A DNA stretch of 64,000 nucleotides from WGAB01 sp964406105 (GTDB lineage: Bacteria; Hydrothermota; Hydrothermia; WGAB01), in contig CAYOQK010000024.1 of the NCBI GenBank assembly GCA_964406105.1, forward strand, positions 1-64,000, written 5' to 3'. The notes below the pieces were generated by a model, which saw only the letters and a list, made by a program, of their open reading frames with translations, did no database searches and was not told where the DNA came from. This document shows positions 25,225-33,000 of this stretch, in pieces. Within the stretch, counting starts at the first letter, position 1; each line of letters starts with the position of its first letter. A program made the position numbers and the translations under genes.

Positions 25225-26562
25225 TTATTTGCGGTACAGGCCCTTGTCCTTCAGAAACTGGTCCACGAGTTCCTCCAGGGTGGGGGTACCGATCTCCTGG
25301 AGTTCGTAGCGGACCCGAACATAGGGCTTGTTGAGTTTCAGGATCCGGCCCAGGTCAATGGGCGTGGCCACTACCACCGCATCGGCCTCTATGGCGTTGA
25401 GGGTTTCTTCCAGTTCCTGGAGTTGGCGATCGGAGTATCCCAGGGCGGGCAGCACGCTTTCCAGTTGTTCGTACTTCTCGTAGGCTTCGCGGATAGAGCC
25501 CACGGCGTAGGGCCGAGGGTCTACGAGTTCGGCGGCGCCGTACTTCAGAGCGGCCACCACGCCAGCGCCGTAGCCCATTTCACCGTGGGTGGTGGTGGGC
25601 CCATCCTCCACCACCACCACGCGCTTTCCTCGGATCAGATCGGGATTTTCTACAAACACGGGCGAGGCGGCCTCCACGATCACCGCCCCGGGGTTTACAG
25701 CACGCACGTTGTCGCGAACCTCCTCCACCCCCTCGGGGTAAGCCGTATCAATCTTGTTGATGACCACCACATCGGCCAGGCGCAGGTTGGTTTCTCCCGG
25801 ATGATAGGTGAGCTCGTGGCCTGGCCGATGGGGATCGGCCACCACGATGAAGAGGTCCGGCCGATAGAAAGGCATGTCGTTGTTGCCGCCGTCCCAGAGG
25901 ATGATGTCGGCCTCTTTTTCGGCCTCGCGCAGGATCCTTTCATAGTCCACGCCAGCGTACACCACGTTGCCGCGTCGGAGATGGGGCTCGTACTCCTCGC
26001 GTTCTTCAATGGTGCAGTGGTAACGATCCAGGTCTTCAAAGGTGGCAAAACGCTGCACGATCTGTTGCCGCAGATCGCCGTAGGGCATGGGATGCCGAAC
26101 CACGACGGTTTTCAGACCGTGGGCCTTGAGGATCTCGGCCACCCGCCGGGTGGTTTGGCTCTTGCCGCACCCGGTGCGCACCGCACCGATGGCAATCACC
26201 GGCTTGGAGGATTCCAGCATGGTGTGCCGAGCGCCCAGGAGCATGTAGTCGGCCCCAGCGGCCAGGCTTCGCGAGGCCAGGTGCATCACGTGCTCGTGGG
26301 TTACATCCGAGTAGGCGAACACCACGAGGTCCACGTCCTTCTCGCGGATCAGGGTTTCCAGGTCCTCCTCGGCGTAAATGGGAATGCCTTGGGGGTAAAG
26401 ATCACCGGCCAACTCCGGGGGGTACAGCCGACCCTCAATGTCGGGAATCTGGGTGGCGGTGAACCCCACCACTTCAAACTGTGGGTTGTTGCGGAAAAAG
26501 ACATTGAAGTTGTGGAAATCCCGTCCGGCAGCACCCAGGATGAGCACCTTGACCTTGTCCAT
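25225..26562 (-). CDS. Cyclic 2,3-diphosphoglycerate synthetase-like GTPase (COG2403)
   Basis: A 445-aa protein. The N-terminal Rossmann-like half starts KVKVLILGAAGRDFHNFN; the second half has a P-loop GAVRTGCGKSQT (126-137), WDGGNNDMPFYRPDL and NKIDTA. This is the COG2403 family, whose methanogen members make cyclic 2,3-diphosphoglycerate, a thermoprotectant. Function in bacteria is not proven. The ATG at 26562 follows AAGGAGG; the frame continues upstream but without a site. It heads a six-gene leftward operon ending in uppP. Confidence 0.85.
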   Translation of the reverse strand: MDKVKVLILGAAGRDFHNFNVFFRNNPQFEVVGFTATQIPDIEGRLYPPELAGDLYPQGIPIYAEEDLETLIREKDVDLVVFAYSDVTHEHVMHLASRSLAAGADYMLLGARHTMLESSKPVIAIGAVRTGCGKSQTTRRVAEILKAHGLKTVVVRHPMPYGDLRQQIVQRFATFEDLDRYHCTIEEREEYEPHLRRGNVVYAGVDYERILREAEKEADIILWDGGNNDMPFYRPDLFIVVADPHRPGHELTYHPGETNLRLADVVVINKIDTAYPEGVEEVRDNVRAVNPGAVIVEAASPVFVENPDLIRGKRVVVVEDGPTTTHGEMGYGAGVVAALKYGAAELVDPRPYAVGSIREAYEKYEQLESVLPALGYSDRQLQELEETLNAIEADAVVVATPIDLGRILKLNKPYVRVRYELQEIGTPTLEELVDQFLKDKGLYRK

Positions 26563-26588
26563 CGCAGCCTCCTTGTCTTGTTTCTGTG

Positions 26589-26620
26589 TTGCAAATCCGG
26601 CGGACTTCCGAGTATTATAA
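26589..26620. promoter_or_regulatory. Divergent promoters sharing one -10 region
   Basis: Rightward: TTGCAA (26589-26594), 18 nt, TATTAT (26613-26618), with the ATG at 26629. Leftward: TATAAT on the minus strand (26619-26614) for the gene starting at 26562. The two -10 elements occupy the same bases, so the two polymerases would exclude each other. Confidence 0.5.
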
Positions 26621-26628
26621 GGGGCGAA

Positions 26629-27876
26629 ATGAAGCGGATTTTCGCCGTTTTCAGCCTGTTGGGAGGCTTTCTCTGGTCCCAATCCTACCTGCTCGTGCCG
26701 ATGGACTCTCGGCAGACCGATCATCTACGGGCCTACGGTGTGGCATACCACGCCCTGGAACTGGGGCTGGAAACCGAATGGCTCTTGAACTACCGAGGGG
26801 GCAGTTTCCTGATCCAAGCATCTCCTGAAATCACAGCCTACGCGGGGGTGCTGGGGGTTACCGTAGAGCCTCTATCTGCCAGCGAGGTACAGCAGATCTA
26901 CCAGGTGATGGACCAGGCCAACATGAACCGGGTGGTGCTGGAAAAGCCCCCACGGGTGGCCGTGTACATCCCCCCGTATGCCGAACCCTGGGACGATGCC
27001 GTGTCCCTGGCCCTCACCTATGCTCGGATTCCCTTTGACCGGATTTACGATCGGGAAATCCTAAACGGCAAGTTGGCCGACTACGATTGGCTCCACCTGC
27101 ATCACGAGGACTTCACAGGCCAGTTTGGCAAGTTCTACGCCTCTTACCGCAATGCAGAGTGGTATCGTCGGCAGGTGGAAACCTCCACCCGGTTGGCCCG
27201 TGAATTGGGGTTCCAAAAGGTGTGGCAACTGAAGCATGCGGTGGCCTTAAAGATCCGAGAGTTCGTCCGAGGGGGTGGATTCCTGTTCGCCATGTGCTCT
27301 GCTCCCATCACGCTGGACATCGCCCTGGCTGCCGGCCCTGTGGACATTGTGGCCACGCCCTTTGATGGCGACCCTCCCGATTCCCACGCCCAGGAAAAGC
27401 TGGATTTCTCCCAAACCCTGGCGTTCCAAAACTTTCGCATTTATCCCGATCCCCTTGTGTACGAGCACTCGGACATAGACGTAACCCGCGAGGCCGCTCG
27501 CCGCGGCCCTCATACCTATTTCACCCTGTTTGACTTTTCGGCCAAGTTTGATCCGGTGCCCACCATCCTGACCCAGAACCACACCCGGGTGATCCGCGAG
27601 TTCTTAGGTCAAGACACGGGATTCCGCAAGGACCGGCTCAAGGACAACGTGGTGATCATGGGCGAGGTCCTGGGCACCCAGGAGGCAAAGTACATTTACG
27701 GCAACTACGGCAAGGGTTTTTTCAGTTTTCTGGGTGGCCACGATCCCGAGGACTACCAACACTTCATCGGCGATCCCCCTACCGACCTGAGCCTGCACAA
27801 GCATTCGCCAGGGTACCGCCTTATTCTCAACAACGTTCTGTTCCCAGCAGCGCAAAAGCAACCCCTGAAAACTTAA
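26629..27876 (+). CDS. AsnB-annotated conserved family protein (Bacteroidota/candidate-phylum type), exported
   Basis: A 415-aa protein with a signal peptide (IFAVFSLLGGFLWSQ). LLVPMDSRQTDHLRAYGVAY, WLLNYRGGSFL, DYDWLHLHHEDFTGQFGKF, GGGFLFAMCSA and GGHDPEDYQHFIGDPPTDLS recall a strongly conserved family that databases often label asparagine synthetase B, although it has no AsnB domains. A GATase-like fold with Cys in GGGFLFAMCSA is suggested. The ATG follows its -10 by 10 nt without a ribosome-binding site. coaX starts 1 nt after its stop. Confidence 0.82.
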   Translation: MKRIFAVFSLLGGFLWSQSYLLVPMDSRQTDHLRAYGVAYHALELGLETEWLLNYRGGSFLIQASPEITAYAGVLGVTVEPLSASEVQQIYQVMDQANMNRVVLEKPPRVAVYIPPYAEPWDDAVSLALTYARIPFDRIYDREILNGKLADYDWLHLHHEDFTGQFGKFYASYRNAEWYRRQVETSTRLARELGFQKVWQLKHAVALKIREFVRGGGFLFAMCSAPITLDIALAAGPVDIVATPFDGDPPDSHAQEKLDFSQTLAFQNFRIYPDPLVYEHSDIDVTREAARRGPHTYFTLFDFSAKFDPVPTILTQNHTRVIREFLGQDTGFRKDRLKDNVVIMGEVLGTQEAKYIYGNYGKGFFSFLGGHDPEDYQHFIGDPPTDLSLHKHSPGYRLILNNVLFPAAQKQPLKT

Positions 27877-27877
27877 C

Positions 27878-28636
27878 ATGAAGCGCATCCTCACCGCAGA
27901 TTTGGGGAACACCGCCGTGAACTTCGGCCTCTTTGAAGGCTCACGGGTGGTGGAAGTCCGGTCCATGAGCACCTTAGACCTCTCCACCGAGGCAGTGCTG
28001 GATCTCCTGAGCGACTGGAACGACGTGGACTATGGGGTGTACTGTTCGGTGGTGCCCCATCTGCGGACGGAGTTGGAGCGCGCCCTGCACCACCTCACCG
28101 GCCGTACCCCCTTGGAATTGGTGTACGGCGATCAGATTCCCTTTCGGGTGCACTACGCCAACCCGGTGAAACTGGGGGCAGATCGCTTGGCCCATGCCTT
28201 TTTTGTGCGCCGCAGTGTTCGGAGGAATGCGGTGGTGGTGGATATCGGCACCGCGGCCACAGTGGACTTCATCCTGGGCACCGGCGAGTTCCTGGGAGGC
28301 GCCATCCTGCCCGGCCCTGAGTCTGCCCTGGAGGGGCTCACACGCCGCACCCATCAACTCCCCCGGTTCCAATGGTCAAACATAGAGGGGTTCGTGGGCC
28401 ATTCCCCTGAGGAAGCCATGGAAATCGGGATCCTTCGGGGCTTGGAGGGCGCCCTTTTATACATCGTGGCCCAAGGCGAACAGGAATTGGGCCTCCGGTT
28501 CCCCTCCAAGTACATCACCGGCGGGCTGGCCCCCTTGATTCGGCTCCCGGGTTTCCAGGCCCTTCCGTACCTTACCCTGCACGGGCTCAAGGACTACCTG
28601 GAAGAGTATGCCGAAACCTACCGCATCCCCGACTGA
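27878..28636 (+). CDS. coaX: Type III pantothenate kinase CoaX
   Basis: A 252-aa CoaX, the first step of coenzyme A synthesis. ADLGNTAVNFGL (ATP site), GADRLAHAFF (pantothenate site) and VVDIGTAATVDF are intact. The length is normal. No ribosome-binding site is needed if it is coupled to the gene ending at 27876. Confidence 0.96.
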   Translation: MKRILTADLGNTAVNFGLFEGSRVVEVRSMSTLDLSTEAVLDLLSDWNDVDYGVYCSVVPHLRTELERALHHLTGRTPLELVYGDQIPFRVHYANPVKLGADRLAHAFFVRRSVRRNAVVVDIGTAATVDFILGTGEFLGGAILPGPESALEGLTRRTHQLPRFQWSNIEGFVGHSPEEAMEIGILRGLEGALLYIVAQGEQELGLRFPSKYITGGLAPLIRLPGFQALPYLTLHGLKDYLEEYAETYRIPD

Positions 28637-28646
28637 GCCACCGGCC

Positions 28647-29747
28647 ATGAACCCCCGAAACCTTCCCCTCAAACGCCTGGATCGTTACGTGCTCTCCCAG
28701 TTTTTTCAACTGTTCGTCATCATGGTGGCGGCCGTGATCCTGCTTTTCATCGTCGTCAACTTCTTTGAACGCCTGGACAAATTCGTGGACCGCAAGGCCC
28801 CACCCTGGGCAATCCTTCGGTTCTACTGGTTCCAGATCCCCTATCTTTACGTGCTGTTTTCGCCCGTGGGAGCCCTGCTGGCGGCCTTCTTCTCCGTGGG
28901 GGAGATGGCCCGACGGTACGAGATCCTGGCGGTGAAAACCGCTGGAGTCCCGGTGTATCGCTTTTTGGCGCCCCTGGTGGTGGCAGGGATCTTGTTGTCG
29001 GCGGTGGCCTTCGGCGTCAACGACCTGTGGGTTCCGGAGGCCCAGCATCGGGTACGGGAGATCAAAACCTACGAGCTGCATCTGGAAAGCCCGCGCACCA
29101 TCAAACGCCTGCGGGACATGGCCTTTCTGGGCCAAGGCGGCGTGCTGTATTACTTCGGCAAGGTGGTCAACGATACGCTGGCGGTACAGGCCTCCATCAC
29201 CCGCTTGGATTCCCTGGAACGGGTGGTGTTCCGGGTGGACGCGGATACCGCGGTGTTCCGACAGGGCCACTGGCACCTGAAACACGGCACCGAGTTCCGG
29301 TTTGAAAACGGCCGGCCCACCCAGGTGACCCTGTTCCGGGCGCGGGCATATCCGGAGTTCACCGAAACCCCAGCCCAGTTTCTAAAGCAACGGCGGCGTT
29401 TAGACGAACTGAACATTCGGGCCCTTCGTCGGCTCATTCACACCTTGGAACAGGCGGGGTTTGATACCAACCGCGAGCAGGTGGAGCTCCAGGTGCGTTT
29501 TGCCTTTCCCCTGGCCAATCTCATCGTGCTCCTGTTCGCCTTGGCCCTGTCGGTGGAAATGCGGGGCCGTGGCCGGGCCTATGGCTTTGGACTGGCTGTG
29601 TTCGTGGCCTTCTTTTACTGGGGCCTTCTGCAGGCCACCCGGTCCATGGCGGGCGTGGGCCAACTGAACCCTGTGTTCTCTGCGTGGTTTCCCAATTTGG
29701 TGTTCCTGGTGGCCGCCCTCTGGGCCTTCCGCCGTGTCCGCACCTGA
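28647..29747 (+). CDS. LptF/LptG-type lipopolysaccharide export permease
   Basis: A 366-aa YjgP/YjgQ family protein with four clusters of membrane helices, two N-terminal and four C-terminal, around a periplasmic beta-jellyroll (about 120-270). RLDRYVLSQFFQLFVIM at the start and the RYEILAVKTAGVP loop are typical. It moves lipopolysaccharide or a similar lipid to the outer membrane together with LptB, which is not here. An ATG at 28608 inside coaX is possible; 28647 removes a polar tail. The partner LptF/G is not in the window. Confidence 0.88.
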   Translation: MNPRNLPLKRLDRYVLSQFFQLFVIMVAAVILLFIVVNFFERLDKFVDRKAPPWAILRFYWFQIPYLYVLFSPVGALLAAFFSVGEMARRYEILAVKTAGVPVYRFLAPLVVAGILLSAVAFGVNDLWVPEAQHRVREIKTYELHLESPRTIKRLRDMAFLGQGGVLYYFGKVVNDTLAVQASITRLDSLERVVFRVDADTAVFRQGHWHLKHGTEFRFENGRPTQVTLFRARAYPEFTETPAQFLKQRRRLDELNIRALRRLIHTLEQAGFDTNREQVELQVRFAFPLANLIVLLFALALSVEMRGRGRAYGFGLAVFVAFFYWGLLQATRSMAGVGQLNPVFSAWFPNLVFLVAALWAFRRVRT

Positions 29748-29752
29748 ACAAA

Positions 29753-29781
29753 AGCGGCCCCAGGGGTTCCCCGGGGCCGCT
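29753..29781 (-). terminator. Intrinsic terminator between convergent genes
   Basis: Arms AGCGGCCCC (29753-29761) and GGGGCCGCT (29773-29781) enclose GGGG-TT-CCCC with one bulged A. Read leftwards the hairpin is followed by TTTTGTTC, so it mainly ends the leftward envelope operon; it may also slow rightward transcription from lptG. Confidence 0.75.
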
Positions 29782-29803
29782 CCAAGAGAACGATCAACAC
29801 ACC

Positions 29804-31642
29804 TCAGCGCAGGATCACCACACGGGCAGTTTGGGCATGGGAACCCGCCTGCACCCGCAGGAAGTACACCCCTGAGGCAATGGCGTTCAGGTCTATCGGC
29901 CAGGTATGTTCTCCTGGCGGTACAGTGCCCCGGAACCAGCGATAAACCCGCCGGCCAGCACCATCGTAGAGATCCACGGTAAGGGCGGTTTGGGTGGCCA
30001 CCCGTACCTGCAACCGGGCTTGCCGGTGGATCACCGAAGGCACGCGGAGGCTCAGGGCCGGTGCACTGGAGCCGGACTCAGCCACCTCCACGTAGATGAA
30101 CACGAAATCGTCATCACCTCGGGGCTCAATGGTGTATCCGCCGCCCACGTACCGTACCACGCCGGTGACGCCAAGGGTATCGCCCTCATGGGGCTGGTAC
30201 GTGTACGCATCGCGGTTGCCCACCCGGGCGATGCCCGAGCCGTCGTCAATTTCAAAGTAGGGGCCGCCTTCGTTGGGGTTCACCACCCAAGCGGTATCCA
30301 CCCGTACCAGCACACCTTCGTAGGGCTCACCCCCACCGCCGGGTGCGAGGGTCCCGGTGGAGATGTCCACGGGTTCGGGCAAGGGGTGGCCGCTGGAAAT
30401 CACACGGAAGAAGATCACGTCCACGATCTCGGTCATGTGGTAGTACTCGTACACCGAGCCCACCAGGATCACGGAGTCGCCCATCAGGGGTTCGTGGTCA
30501 TAGTCGTACACCATGATGCCGGAGAAGGGCCCGCCTTGGGCCTCTTCAATGTAGTACCAGTTGGAGGCCGTGGAATCCACGGTGCAGATGCCGGAAACCG
30601 CCACCCGGCGGCCCACCCAGTTGCTGGTGCCGGTATCGGTGGTATCGCTCTGCAAGGTGACGATGGACACCAAGCCGCCCCAGAACCGCGCGGAATCCAG
30701 AGGCATAGTGTTCCCCGCGGTATCCTGCACGCCGGACACGAGCAGCAGGTACTCTTCACCTGCCGTCATCGGGGTGGTGGCGAGGTGCACCAGTTTGGGG
30801 TTGGCGGCGTCCAAAGTGGCCGAGACCACCGACACCCCGCCCGAGAGGGTGTAGTTTGCCGGGTTCTCGGCTGAGGTTTCCTCTACCGGTGCGGTGAAGT
30901 ACACGTATACCGAGTCAAACCCAATGGCAAAGGCCGTGGAGAGGTGCAGCACGTGCACCTGGATGTCATCGTCGGAGCGGGGTTCAATGCGGAACAGGCC
31001 GTAGTACACCCGCACGGGTCCCCGCACCGTGAGGTGGTCTCCCAGTTGGGGGGTGTAGGTGTAGTTGCCGTTGTTGCGGATGTACACGTAGCCGGTGCCA
31101 TCGGTCACCTCCCAGTCGTTGTTGGGCCCGGAGGTGCTGGTGACATACACGCTGGGGAGTTCCACCAGCACGCCTTCGTAAGCCTCGGCCGAGTCCGGCG
31201 GGTACATGCTGGTGGCCGAGGTGTCCAGATAGCCGCAGTAGATCTGGGCGGCCGGGGGAAGCGAATGCCCGCTGGACACGATGATGGCATCGGAGGCACT
31301 GCTGACCTTGATTTCGGTGTTGCCGTAGTATTCGTCCACCTGGCCGGTGATCACCACAGAATCCCCTTTCTCAATGGGCACCACCGCTTGGTTGCTGGTG
31401 AAGTACACCTGGATGCCGGACCAGGGGCCACCATTGGATTCGGCCAGGAAGAACACCCGAGAACCGGCCACTTCACCTACATCGGAGACGGCGATGCCGG
31501 TGGTGGTGACCACCTGGCCGATGTAGGCCGAGGTGTCCGACCCGGGCAGGCGGTTCCCCTGGATCTCATGGATCGGCACAAACTCCTGGGCCGCCAGCCA
31601 CCCAGGCAGCAAAGCCAGCACCCACATCCACCTTTGCATCAT
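29804..31642 (-). CDS. Secreted protein with duplicated OB-like region and T9SS-like C-terminus
   Basis: A 612-aa exported protein. Residues 1-19 are the signal peptide. Two long repeats (about 40-228 and 340-516) each contain the blocks GGPxSGIxVY, MGDSV/KGDSV, EYY, SSGH.LP, EGVLV, DDD; they resemble OB-fold/DUF5689-like accessory modules of secreted nucleases. An Ig-like module (about 233-320) lies between. The last 85 residues (VDLYDGAGRRVYRW...ASGVYFLR) are the sorting-type domain. No nuclease catalytic domain is present. AAGGAGG precedes the ATG. It is the last gene of the envelope operon. Confidence 0.8.
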   Translation of the reverse strand: MMQRWMWVLALLPGWLAAQEFVPIHEIQGNRLPGSDTSAYIGQVVTTTGIAVSDVGEVAGSRVFFLAESNGGPWSGIQVYFTSNQAVVPIEKGDSVVITGQVDEYYGNTEIKVSSASDAIIVSSGHSLPPAAQIYCGYLDTSATSMYPPDSAEAYEGVLVELPSVYVTSTSGPNNDWEVTDGTGYVYIRNNGNYTYTPQLGDHLTVRGPVRVYYGLFRIEPRSDDDIQVHVLHLSTAFAIGFDSVYVYFTAPVEETSAENPANYTLSGGVSVVSATLDAANPKLVHLATTPMTAGEEYLLLVSGVQDTAGNTMPLDSARFWGGLVSIVTLQSDTTDTGTSNWVGRRVAVSGICTVDSTASNWYYIEEAQGGPFSGIMVYDYDHEPLMGDSVILVGSVYEYYHMTEIVDVIFFRVISSGHPLPEPVDISTGTLAPGGGGEPYEGVLVRVDTAWVVNPNEGGPYFEIDDGSGIARVGNRDAYTYQPHEGDTLGVTGVVRYVGGGYTIEPRGDDDFVFIYVEVAESGSSAPALSLRVPSVIHRQARLQVRVATQTALTVDLYDGAGRRVYRWFRGTVPPGEHTWPIDLNAIASGVYFLRVQAGSHAQTARVVILR

Positions 31643-31695
31643 CGTTGAACCTCCTTGCTTGTTCTTCAGGTTCGCCGGCCCGATGGCCGGGCCTT

Positions 31696-33000
31696 TCAGA
31701 ATCCTACGCCAAACTCTTGCAACACTTGAACGAATACCTGGGCCGCTCGGCCCTGCCCGTTGAGCTTATGCAACGGGAACCCCAAAAACACCACCTGGGC
31801 AGGTCCACCAGCCGGATACCGCAGCGACACAAAGGCCGCTGACCAGTTGACCAGATCGGGGAACCGATACAACCCTTCGCTCATGGAGTCGGGAACGAAG
31901 CCTGTGATGTGGGACAGGATCGGCACCGAGAGCCACAGGCTGTCGGGATAGGGGGGCACCGAGGTGACCAGAGGCCAGGGAGGCAACAGGAACTTGTCCA
32001 GCGCCAAGGAATCGGGTTCGGCCACGTGCAGGTAATCTCTGACGAAGTCGTTGACCGTGGCCCCTACCAGCCGTTGGTTGCTCACATAGAGTTTTCCTCC
32101 CTGGTCCAGGAACTGGGCCAAGGCCCCCTGGGCGCCGGTAAAGTGTCCTCCTGAGGCCCCGGCGTACCACAGCAGGACCTCAAATCCCAGATCGTTGACC
32201 ACTGCGTTAAGGTCTATGGGGCTGTAGGGCAGCCCCTCTTCCACCCGCCACACGGAATACAGGACGCCCAGGGAATCCAGCACCTGACGATAAAAGATCC
32301 CAGCGGTATCCCCGGGTTCGTCGTCCACCAACAGCACGGAGCCCACCGCAGGCTTCACCACAAAAGTGTCGGCTCGGACCTCGGACAGGGCACCGGCATC
32401 GTCCAAGGCACGCACATGGAACACCCGCACGCCCGGGGCGAGGTTTCGGAGGGTTACTCGGGTGGTTTCCGCCGAAACGAAATGGGCAAAGGAATCGGCA
32501 TCGGTATCCAGCCACCAGAAGTACCCTTGGATGGTTTCATCGCCATCCTCGTCGTGGCCTTCCCAATAGAAGGTGACCACAGGGAACACCGTGTCTTGGG
32601 GCAAACTGCCCGGCAGGAACATCACCGTGGGAGGCGTATTGACCACCGGCAACGTCAGGGTGGCCGGGGTAGGGTCCAGGGCCCCCTCGTTATCCTGGGC
32701 CCACACATACACCGTGTGAAACACGGGTTCAGGGCCGGAGGTGAACACAAAGGTGCTGCAATGGGAAGTGGTAAACCCTCGTTGCTGGGTATCGTCCACT
32801 GCCACGAAAAACCCGATCACCTCGCCATCAGGGTCGTTGCCGTACCAGCATAGGTGTTGCCGAGCCCCGGTGGTGTCCACCGTTCCCTCAATGAACAGAT
32901 GGGTTTCCGGGGGTTGGTTGGGGACCGGCTCCGGTGCCGGTACCCGCTGGCACGCAAAGGCAAGCACAAGCCCTGCCAAAACAAATCTCAATCGCTTCAT
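31696..33000 (-). CDS. Lipoprotein with Ig-like domains and a GATase-like domain
   Basis: A 434-aa protein. LAFAC with Cys17 is a lipobox. Residues of about 28-120 and 125-215 are Ig/Fn3-like modules (NQPPETHLFIEG, NTPPTVMFLPGS). From about 220 the sequence VLLVDDEPGDTAGIFYRQVL...LDQGGKLYVSNQRL resembles the GATase-like/DUF4350 fold also seen in the secreted protein at 4079. It overlaps the upstream CTD protein by 4 nt. An outer-membrane surface lipoprotein is likely. Confidence 0.8.
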   Translation of the reverse strand: MKRLRFVLAGLVLAFACQRVPAPEPVPNQPPETHLFIEGTVDTTGARQHLCWYGNDPDGEVIGFFVAVDDTQQRGFTTSHCSTFVFTSGPEPVFHTVYVWAQDNEGALDPTPATLTLPVVNTPPTVMFLPGSLPQDTVFPVVTFYWEGHDEDGDETIQGYFWWLDTDADSFAHFVSAETTRVTLRNLAPGVRVFHVRALDDAGALSEVRADTFVVKPAVGSVLLVDDEPGDTAGIFYRQVLDSLGVLYSVWRVEEGLPYSPIDLNAVVNDLGFEVLLWYAGASGGHFTGAQGALAQFLDQGGKLYVSNQRLVGATVNDFVRDYLHVAEPDSLALDKFLLPPWPLVTSVPPYPDSLWLSVPILSHITGFVPDSMSEGLYRFPDLVNWSAAFVSLRYPAGGPAQVVFLGFPLHKLNGQGRAAQVFVQVLQEFGVGF

